Assembly (NCBI RefSeq): GCF_900103325.1
Contig: NZ_FMXM01000004.1
Span: forward strand, 186,001-250,000
Source of the DNA: Mesorhizobium qingshengii
GTDB taxonomy: Bacteria; Pseudomonadota; Alphaproteobacteria; Rhizobiales; Rhizobiaceae
Direction of reading: 5' to 3'
DNA length: 64,000 nt
In this document: positions 52,701 through 61,020 of the stretch, piece by piece
How the letters are laid out: each line of letters opens with the position of its first letter
Position numbering within the stretch: position 1 is the first letter of the stretch
Translations under genes and position numbers: made by a program
The notes under the pieces: generated by a model
Seen by the model: only the letters and a program-made list of their open reading frames with translations
Told to the model about the DNA's origin: nothing
Databases searched by the model: none

Positions 52701-53377
52701 GCGCCCCGCAAAGGCCCGACCTGTGCCTCCAGCATTTCAAAGCCGGCGGCTTCGGCGGCCTGTGGCGTCACCACGCTTTCGTCGAGACACCATTCGAGCC
52801 AGAGCCCGTCTACCAGGGCGATGAAATTGCGCGCCAGTGCCGGCGCATCGACATCCCTGCCGCGCGGCTTTGCGACCGCCGCGATGTCCTCGGCGAGTTC
52901 CGCCCGATAGGCGTCGTAGAGTTCGCGATGCGCCGCCTTGAGACGCGGGTTGACGGCAATTTCGCCCCACAGCGACAGCCAGATCAGCAGGTTGTCGCGG
53001 CTGAAATAATCGGGCGAGAAATTGGAGTGCACCAGGGCGGCGAGCGCTGCCTGCGGCGACCAGTCCGAAGTCTCGGCGCGGCGTCGCTTGGCTTCGGCGA
53101 TCTGGTTGTTGACGCTGGCATAGAGCGAGGATTTGTAGACCTCGACCAGCAGCCCGTCGAGGCTTTCGAAATGATGGTTGATAAGGCCACGCGAGACACC
53201 AGCCTCCTTGCAGATGCGATCGATGGTGAAGGCGCCGATGCCGCCGACCGACAGGCATCGCGTCGCCGCCTCGATCAGCATGGAGCGGCGCACATCAGCC
53301 TGTTCGCGGCTGAAGCGCGGCGGCGACTTCTTGGCACCGCGCTTCTTTCTGGCAGTTGCTGGTTGGGCTTCCGTCAT
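52697..53377 (-). CDS. TetR-family regulator, BetI-like
   Basis: A 226-aa regulator with a Lys/Arg/Ala-rich leader. The HTH is 'FTIDRICKEAGVSRGLINHHF' (about 50-70) followed by 'ESLDGLLVEVYKS'. The C-terminal domain has BetI-type features ('LWLSLWGEIAVNPRLKAAHRELYD', 'ALVDGLWLEWCLDE'). It is the last gene of the minus-strand hydrolase/ABC operon and ends 4 bp inside the convergent mttB-like gene. BetI-type operators have TTGNACG...CGTNCAA cores, and both long palindromes at 48939-48978 and 60834-60879 have this core, so this protein is the best candidate to bind them. The ATG at 53377 has a CTGGAG site. Confidence 0.9.
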   Translation of the reverse strand: MTEAQPATARKKRGAKKSPPRFSREQADVRRSMLIEAATRCLSVGGIGAFTIDRICKEAGVSRGLINHHFESLDGLLVEVYKSSLYASVNNQIAEAKRRRAETSDWSPQAALAALVHSNFSPDYFSRDNLLIWLSLWGEIAVNPRLKAAHRELYDAYRAELAEDIAAVAKPRGRDVDAPALARNFIALVDGLWLEWCLDESVVTPQAAEAAGFEMLEAQVGPLRGA

Positions 53378-53423
53378 GGACTCCAGCTAATCGATTGCGG
53401 CCAAGCTGTCCACTTGCCGCCGT

Positions 53424-54986
53424 TCACACCCGCTTCTTGAACAGCACCGGATTGGGGTGGCCGTCGGGATAGATGACCGGCTCGAAGCCCGTCTTGTGGA
53501 TGACGACGAGCGGCTGGTGGCAGATGAAGACGAACCCGCCGGACTGCTCCATCAGATCCTCCATCCGGTTGGACAGCGCGATGCGCTTGGCCGGATCGCT
53601 TTCCGCCACCAATTGCTGATAGCTGATCTCGAATTCAGCACTGTCGAAGCCGGACCAATTGTAGGCGCCGATCTGGTCGGGGCGGAACCAGACCAGGTTT
53701 TCGGACGGGTCGACGCCACCGGCGAAGTCCATCAGTGCCAGATCGATGTTCTTGTAGCCGTCGCCTTGCGTCTTGTCGCCGACGCCCCAGAATGCGGCTT
53801 CGTCGTAAGGCTGGATCTCGACCTTGATGCCGGCTTGTTCGAGACTGGCCTGGATGATCTGCGCCGTCGCCGTGCGGATGGAATCGTTCATCACCGTCAG
53901 GGTCAGCGACAGACCGCTGACACCGGCTTCGGTCAGCAGTGCGGCGGACTTTTCATAGTCCGGTGCCGCGATCAGGTTGCTGGCGCGCGCGAATTTGGTG
54001 CCAGGCTGCACGACGCCGGTGGAGCGCTTGGTGAGATCGTCATAGACGCCGGTGAGTATCTGCCCGACATCGACACCGTATTGCACGGCCTGCCGCACCT
54101 TGAGGTCCTTGAGGCGTGGGCTCAGCATGTTGATGGTCAGCCAGACATAACGGGTCGACTGCGCCTCGATCACCTTGGTGTTGGCCGGTGGGCTGGCCTT
54201 GACCGCCTTGGTCGCCGAAATGGCGATCTTTGTGTAGTCGAATGCATCGGCTTCATAGGCAAGCTGCGCCGCCTGATCGTCAGCGACGATGTAGATTTCG
54301 ACCTTGCTGAAATCCGGCTTCGGACCCGGCCAGTCAGGATTGGCGGTGAGCGTCACCTTCTGCTTTTGCTGCCAGTCGGAGAAGAGATAGGGGCCGCAGG
54401 TTGCCGGTGGCTCGGTGGTGAACTTTCCACCGGCCTTTTCGGTGCCGGCGCGGCTGATGATGTGACCACCATAGTAGGGCAGGCTGGTGACGAAGATCGG
54501 CTGGTAAGGGTCCTTGAGATGGATGATGCCGGATCTGGCATCGACGACTTCGACGCGGTCAAGCTTTTCGAACTGATAGGCCCAGGGCGACGATAGCTTC
54601 GGATCGGCGATGCGCTCGTAGGAGAATTTCACGTCCTCGGCGGTAACGGGACCAAAGCCCTTCGACCATTTCAACCCGTCGATCAGCGTGAAGGCAATCG
54701 TCTTCGGATCCTTCAGCTCAAGCGTCTGCGCCCCCCACAGCGACCATGGCGAACCTTCCCGGAGATCACCGAGACGGTTCAGCGACACATAGATGCCGCG
54801 CATGATGACGTCCTCGATGCCGCCGATCATGAAGGCGGGGTCAAGCGTCTGCAAATCGCCTTCCATGCGGATGCGCAACGTGTCGCCATCGGCCGACCAG
54901 GCGAAACCCGGCTTCATCGCCAGGCCGGCGCCGAGCGCGCCGGCCACTTTCAGGAATGCACGTCTGTCCATGTTCCATCGTGTCAT
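53424..54986 (-). CDS. ABC transporter substrate-binding protein, family 5, Tat-type leader
   Basis: A 520-aa DppA/OppA-family binding protein. 'MDRRAFLKVAGALGAG' near the N-terminus is a twin-arginine signal ending near residue 31 (FAWSA). The mature protein begins 'DTLRIRMEGDLQTLDPAFMI'. The AGGGGA ribosome site fits the ATG at 54986; a second in-frame ATG is at 54971. It follows the ATPase gene after 1 bp in the minus-strand operon. The ligand is unknown; the linked N-methyl enzymes suggest a betaine conjugate or a similar compound rather than plain peptides. Confidence 0.9.
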   Translation of the reverse strand: MTRWNMDRRAFLKVAGALGAGLAMKPGFAWSADGDTLRIRMEGDLQTLDPAFMIGGIEDVIMRGIYVSLNRLGDLREGSPWSLWGAQTLELKDPKTIAFTLIDGLKWSKGFGPVTAEDVKFSYERIADPKLSSPWAYQFEKLDRVEVVDARSGIIHLKDPYQPIFVTSLPYYGGHIISRAGTEKAGGKFTTEPPATCGPYLFSDWQQKQKVTLTANPDWPGPKPDFSKVEIYIVADDQAAQLAYEADAFDYTKIAISATKAVKASPPANTKVIEAQSTRYVWLTINMLSPRLKDLKVRQAVQYGVDVGQILTGVYDDLTKRSTGVVQPGTKFARASNLIAAPDYEKSAALLTEAGVSGLSLTLTVMNDSIRTATAQIIQASLEQAGIKVEIQPYDEAAFWGVGDKTQGDGYKNIDLALMDFAGGVDPSENLVWFRPDQIGAYNWSGFDSAEFEISYQQLVAESDPAKRIALSNRMEDLMEQSGGFVFICHQPLVVIHKTGFEPVIYPDGHPNPVLFKKRV

Positions 54987-54987
54987 G

Positions 54988-56012
54988 TCAGTTTCCCCTT
55001 TGGTTTGCGGAAGCGCGTGAGAAGGCTTCCCGTTCTTGCCCGCCGGTCTCCAGCGGGAAATGGCAGCGCACCATCCGGTCGGCGCCCATCGGTCGATAGG
55101 CCGGTGCCTCGGTCTTGCAACGATCGCGCGCGATCGGGCAGCGCGTATGGAATTCGCAGCCCGAAGGCCGGCGGAAAACGCTCGGGATTTCGCCGGTGAC
55201 GGCAGGATTTTGGCTGCGCCGGCGCGGGTCGGGCACCGGCTCGGATTGGATCAGCGTCGCGGTGTAGGGATGCATGGGCGCGGAGAACACGTCCCGCGTC
55301 GGTCCGGTCTCGACCAGCCGGCCGAGATACATGATGGCCAGCCGGTCGCTGACATGGCGGATCATTGCCAGATTGTGGGTGACGATCATGGCGGCGAAAC
55401 CGAGTTCACGTTTCAACTCGCCGATCAGGTTGAGCACGTCGCCCTGCACCGAGACATCGAGGCCGGCGGTCGGCTCGTCGGCGAGCAGCAGATGCGGTTT
55501 CATCGCCAGCGCCCGGGCGACGCCGACGCGGCGCGCCTGCCCGCCGGACAGCTCATGCGGAAAGCGGTCGACGAAGGAGGCCGGCAGCCCGACCAACGCC
55601 AGCAGCGCCTTGGCGGCGGCGCGGCGATCCGGCATCGGCACGCCCTGAATGATCTGCGGCTCGGTCAGCAGTGTGCCGATACGCAGGCGTGGGCTGAGCG
55701 ACGCCACCGGATCCTGGAACATCATCGCCGAGTGCCTGCGCATGGCGCGGAAATCGGCTGGCGTCCGCACGTCCCTGCCCTCGAAGGTGATACGGCCAGC
55801 AGCCGCGCGCACCAGCCCGAGAATGGTGCGGGCAAGCGTGGTCTTGCCGGAACCGGACTCGCCGACCAGACCCAGGGTCTCGCCGGGCATCAGCGACAGC
55901 GTCACGCCGTCGATGACATTGAAGCTCGGCAACGGAAACGGGTTGATCAGGCGGCTGAGCAACCCGTTGCGGACGAAAGTCACCGACAGGTCCTCGACAG
56001 CGAGCAGCGGGC

Positions 56013-56016
<4 letters not shown>
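54988..56016 (-). CDS. ABC transporter ATP-binding protein (DppF type)
   Basis: A 342-aa ATPase. Walker A is GESGSGKTT, signature LSGGQAR, Walker B LLLADEPTAGLDV, and the Cys-rich peptide-transporter tail is 'GCEFHTRCPIARDRC'. The signature LSGGQARR is slightly off the usual LSGGQ(Q/R)QR. The ATG at 56016 overlaps the upstream ATPase stop (ATGA); an upstream in-frame start at 56127 would lie deep inside that gene. Confidence 0.92.
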
Positions 56017-56974
<958 letters not shown>

Positions 56975-56978
<4 letters not shown>

Positions 56979-57862
56979 CCCGGCCTCCGCAATTGCAGGC
57001 GCGGGTCGAGATAGTCGCGCAGGCCCTCGCCGAGGAAGGTGAAGCCGAGCGTTGCCAGCACCAGCGGCAGCCCACCGAAGATGACCATGAACGGTGCCGA
57101 GCGGATGCTGGTGTAGCCGTCGTAGAGGATAGAGCCCCAGGATGGCGTCGGCGGCCTGACACCAAGACCGAGGAAGCTCAAGCCCGCCTCGACCATGATG
57201 ACGACCGGAATGTCCATCGACAAAAGAATGATCAGCGGGCCGACGACATTGGGCAGAAGGTGGATGAAGATGATGCGCGCCGGGCTGGCGTCGAGCAGGC
57301 GCTCCGCGAGGATATAGTCGCTGTTCTTCAGCGCCAGCGTCTGCGCCCGGATCAGCCTGGCATAGCTTGGAAACGAAGTCGCGGCGATGACGATGATCAG
57401 CGTGCCGGTGCCGGCGCCGAGCACGGTGATGATGGCGAGCGCGAACATGATCATCGGCAGAGAATTCAGGCTGTCGAAGCTAAGCACCAGAATGGCGTCG
57501 AGCCAGCGCGGCCCGTAGCCGGCGATCAGCCCGAGCATCAGGCCGATGGCGCCGGCTATTGCCACCGACACCATGGCGATGGTGAGCGCCGTACGCGCGC
57601 CGTAGATGACGCGTGACAGGAGATCGCGACCGAGATGATCGGTACCGAACCAGTGCTCGACCGATGGCGGCTGCAGCTTGTGCAGGACATCGATCTTGAC
57701 CGGCGAATAGGGTGCCAGCCATGGCGCGAAGATGGCGGTGATGAGGAAGCCGGCGACCAGGACCAGCGCCACGCCGGTGAACGGATCGGCCAGCAGCGCG
57801 CGCAGCAGCGGCAACCGTTGTCGGCCCGGAACGGACAGCGAGGCGTCAGCCACGGAAGACAT
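56975..57862 (-). CDS. ABC transporter permease (DppC type)
   Basis: A 295-aa permease with six helices. The family signature 'HWFGTDHLGRDLLSRVIYGAR' (about residues 72-92) and docking loop 'LALKNSDYILAERLLDASPA' are present. The start overlaps the upstream permease stop by 17 bp. Confidence 0.93.
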
Positions 57863-58796
57863 CGCGCACCCTCGGATCGAGACGCGCGATCAGGAGATCG
57901 GCGGCTATGGTGATGGAGACGTAGATGGCTGTCATGATCAGCACCGTGCCCATGACGACCGGATAGTTGCGGGTGTTGACGGCGTCGGTGATCAGCTTGC
58001 CGATGCCGGGCCGGGCGAACACCGCCTCGACGAAGACGGCGCTGGACAGGATGCTGCCGAGACCGACGGCGACCAGCGAGATGGTCGGGATGATGGCGAT
58101 GCGCAACGCGTATTTGGAAACGATCTTCCACTCCGGCAGGCCGAAGGAGCGGGCGGTCCGAATGTGCGGTTCGCCCATCACCTCCATCATTGAGGCGCGC
58201 ACCATGCGGGCGATGTAGCCAATCCAGCCGAGCGCGATCGCCGCCGCCGGCATGACCAGCGCCTTGGCCTGGCTGACAATGTCACCGGTCTCGCCGGCGC
58301 CGATGGCCGGCAGCCAGCGCAGCGTGACGGCAAAGAGCAGCAGCGAATAGATAGCGACGACGAAGGACGGCACAGCGATGACACCAACCGAAAGCACGCC
58401 GATGACGGCATCGGCAAGCGTGCCGCGCCGCATCACCGACAGGCAGCCGAGCGGAACGCCGATGAGAAGCGCGACCGCCAGCGCGGTCAGTCCGAGGATC
58501 AGCGTGTTCGGCAGCGCCTCCATGACGAGCGTGGAGACAGGCCGGTTCGACCAGACGTCGTAGCCGAGATTGCCGGTCAGGGCGTTGCGGAAGAATTCGA
58601 CGATCTGCCACCAGACCGGCAGGTCGAGACCCATGCGCTCGATCAGCAGCCGCTTCAGTTCCGGCGTGGCGCGGGGACCAAGCGCTACGGTTGCCGGATC
58701 GCCGGGTACCAGGAAGACGGCCGCATACATGGCGACCATGACGAGGACGAGGATCAGGAGGCCGAGACCGATGCGCTTCACTGCATATGCAAGCAT
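57846..58796 (-). CDS. ABC transporter permease (DppB type)
   Basis: A 316-aa permease. The N-terminus 'MLAYAVKRIGLGLLILVLVM' with a very strong GGAGGGAGGAGG ribosome site fixes the start at 58796; the frame itself opens further out at 58895. The docking loop 'RASMMEVMGEPHIRTARSFGL' and the C-terminal 'DPRVRDVFRG' are typical. It follows the hydrolase gene by 17 bp. Confidence 0.93.
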   Translation of the reverse strand: MLAYAVKRIGLGLLILVLVMVAMYAAVFLVPGDPATVALGPRATPELKRLLIERMGLDLPVWWQIVEFFRNALTGNLGYDVWSNRPVSTLVMEALPNTLILGLTALAVALLIGVPLGCLSVMRRGTLADAVIGVLSVGVIAVPSFVVAIYSLLLFAVTLRWLPAIGAGETGDIVSQAKALVMPAAAIALGWIGYIARMVRASMMEVMGEPHIRTARSFGLPEWKIVSKYALRIAIIPTISLVAVGLGSILSSAVFVEAVFARPGIGKLITDAVNTRNYPVVMGTVLIMTAIYVSITIAADLLIARLDPRVRDVFRG

Positions 58797-58813
58797 GGTC
58801 TCCTCCTCCCTCC

Positions 58814-60823
58814 TTAGGCGAAATCGCGCCTGATGCGTCGCGTTGCCGAGGCGCTGTGGACGAGCCTGCCCCGTTCTCGGGCCTCGAGCCGCCAACTCAG
58901 GTTGAAATGCGTTTCATCCGATGTCAGCTCGGTCACCGCCATGGCCTCGGTGTCGGCATCGCCGCTGGCAATCGCCCAGCGGTATTCGGTGACGAGCCTG
59001 GCCGACAGCGGATCGTCGGCGCGAATGCTCATCGTGTCGCTGTTGGCCGAGGAGACGGTGATGGCGCGATCGTCGTAGCGCCTGCGGCCATGGTCGGAAC
59101 TCAACGCGATGGTCTGCATGCCGCTGCCGACATCGTCGGCGACGATGCGGCGATCGAAACCGTCATCCAGGGCCGTTGTCGGCACTGGCGGCGCAGTTTC
59201 GGCAGGCTCGAAGCGGACGTCGCGATCGCGCGGCGACGGCGGACGCACGGGAAGCATCACCGTGCTGTCACCGCAGGCAACCGACAGCGTCGATAGTTTC
59301 GGCTGCGGCCACAGGATCGGCCAGTGCTGGTTGGCCAGCGCCAGCCGGATGCGATGGCCCTTCGGCACGGTACGGGCGAAATCATTGAGCTTCAGCCGCA
59401 CGCGGAATGGCGTTCCGACCGCACAGGGCGTCGGATGCTCGTGACTGTCGCGGTGGCTGAGGTTGAGCACGCCGTAGGTCATCAGCGCCGAAGTGCCGTC
59501 GGGATAGACGTCGCAGAGGCGGGCGGCAAGGTTGACATGTGGTTGGTCGACGGTAACCAACAGATCCAGTTCCGGCGCGCCGAGCAGGGTCAGGTCGCCG
59601 TCGAGCGGCAAAGTATCGAAGCACAGCGCCAGGCCGTCCTCGCGGCGCTGGTCGATGGCCATGTCCGGGCAGGAGCCGCCATAGCCGCCCCAGCGGCCGC
59701 AGTCGCGCCCGGCGCTGGCCGGCGAGCGCACCGAAAGCGTGGCACCCGGCGCTGATTCTCTGCTCAGTCCGGCCGCGTTCAGGTGCAGAACACGGCGTTC
59801 GATGCGCGGCGACGGCCATTGGTCCTCGGCGGCCCAGCTACCGGCATGATCGGGAAGGTAAAAAGGCTGCGGTCGTTCCGCACCGGTGACCCAGACGCGG
59901 TACAGCGGCTCATCCATGATGCCGGTGTCTTCGCCGCACAGCCAATGGCGCCACCAGCGCAGCGCCTCCTGCAGATAGCCGATCAGCGGCCCCGGCGCAC
60001 CCCGACAGGGATAGGCATGCGACCACGGACCGACGATGCCAAGCTTGGGTCCGGGCAGATGTTCGAGCAGGCGCGGCACGAAGTTGGAATAGCTGTCTTC
60101 CCAGCCACAGACGGCCATGACCGCGCATTCGATCGCCGCATGATCTTCGCAGATCGAGCCCTGCCGCCAGTAGTCGTCGCGGCGCTGGTGAGCGAGCCAG
60201 ATTTCCGACAGCGAGCTTGTCGCCTGAAGACGGCTGACCCACATTGCGCGCCAGGCGTCGCCGACGATCTGCGGATCGGGAGCCATCGCCTTCTTCACCA
60301 GCATGAAGTTCGACCACATCTCCTGCTCGGTGAGCAGCGCCCCGCCCATATAGTGGATGTCGTCGGCGTAGCGGTCGTCGGTGGCACAGTTGGTGATGAT
60401 GGCCTTCAAGGCCGACGGCCGGCGCGCCGCAACCTGCAGCGCGTTGAAGCCACCCCAGGAAATGCCGGTCATGCCGACATTGCCATTGCACCAGGACTGC
60501 GCGGCCAAATGGGCGATGATCTCGCAGGCGTCTTGCTGCTCGCGGGGCAAGTACTCGTCGGCCAGATCGCCATCGGAATCGCCCGAGCCCCTGATATCGA
60601 TGCGGGCGCAGGCAATGCCGTGCCCGGCGAGCCAAGGGTGGATGTCGATGTCACGCGCCACGGTGCCGTCACGGCGGCGATAGGGCACCATTTCGACGAC
60701 GACAGGCACCCTGGCGTCGGTGCGCGGACGCCACAAAGTGGCGGCGATGCGGGTGCCGTCGGCCAACGTGATCCAGAGCGGATCAACGGTTTCGACGGCA
60801 AAGGGGAACTCGGTTCGTACCAC
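58814..60823 (-). CDS. CocE/NonD-family hydrolase (X-Pro dipeptidyl-peptidase type)
   Basis: A 669-aa alpha/beta hydrolase. The nucleophile elbow GISWGG places Ser122 as catalytic residue, with 'VPYRRRD' (about 47-53) as the oxyanion region and 'GPWSHAYP' supplying the His. The C-terminal jelly-roll domain of the CocE/X-Pro peptidase family follows. No signal peptide is seen, so it is cytoplasmic. It is the first gene of the operon with the peptide-type importer and probably cleaves the imported ester, amide or peptide. The start is GTG at 60823, 10 nt downstream of palindrome P2, with no good Shine-Dalgarno. Confidence 0.88.
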   Translation of the reverse strand: MVRTEFPFAVETVDPLWITLADGTRIAATLWRPRTDARVPVVVEMVPYRRRDGTVARDIDIHPWLAGHGIACARIDIRGSGDSDGDLADEYLPREQQDACEIIAHLAAQSWCNGNVGMTGISWGGFNALQVAARRPSALKAIITNCATDDRYADDIHYMGGALLTEQEMWSNFMLVKKAMAPDPQIVGDAWRAMWVSRLQATSSLSEIWLAHQRRDDYWRQGSICEDHAAIECAVMAVCGWEDSYSNFVPRLLEHLPGPKLGIVGPWSHAYPCRGAPGPLIGYLQEALRWWRHWLCGEDTGIMDEPLYRVWVTGAERPQPFYLPDHAGSWAAEDQWPSPRIERRVLHLNAAGLSRESAPGATLSVRSPASAGRDCGRWGGYGGSCPDMAIDQRREDGLALCFDTLPLDGDLTLLGAPELDLLVTVDQPHVNLAARLCDVYPDGTSALMTYGVLNLSHRDSHEHPTPCAVGTPFRVRLKLNDFARTVPKGHRIRLALANQHWPILWPQPKLSTLSVACGDSTVMLPVRPPSPRDRDVRFEPAETAPPVPTTALDDGFDRRIVADDVGSGMQTIALSSDHGRRRYDDRAITVSSANSDTMSIRADDPLSARLVTEYRWAIASGDADTEAMAVTELTSDETHFNLSWRLEARERGRLVHSASATRRIRRDFA

Positions 60824-60833
60824 GGCAGGTACC

Positions 60834-60879
60834 CGTTAAATCGCCTTGTTGAACGTTCGTACAACAAGGCGATTTAACG
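60834..60879. promoter_or_regulatory. Long palindrome P2, partner of P1
   Basis: Perfect 18-nt arms (60834-60851 and 60862-60879) flank a 10-bp centre AACGTTCGTA. Read toward the hydrolase gene, the inner 24 bp (60845-60868) matches P1 at 23 positions. The outer arms differ in sequence from those of P1 but are self-complementary in each. The edge is exactly 10 nt from the GTG start, the same spacing as P1 to its gene. Confidence 0.82.
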
Positions 60880-60980
60880 CGCAATCCCGCTTCGCGCTTT
60901 TTGGCGCCGAATACCGTTCACAGCCAGCACCGGTCGGTCGGACCGGTGAGAGACCGGGTTATGAATCAGTGGAAGACCGC

Positions 60981-61015
60981 AAAATTTGCGGGTCGGACAG
61001 TACCGTCCGACCCGC
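60981..61015 (-). terminator. Terminator of the minus-strand RND pump gene
   Basis: A perfect 11-bp stem (GCGGGTCGGAC, 60988-60998, with GTCCGACCCGC, 61005-61015) lies 5 bp beyond the pump stop codon. On the minus strand it is followed by AAATTTT, a moderate U-tract. Confidence 0.75.
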
Positions 61016-61020
61016 GTTAT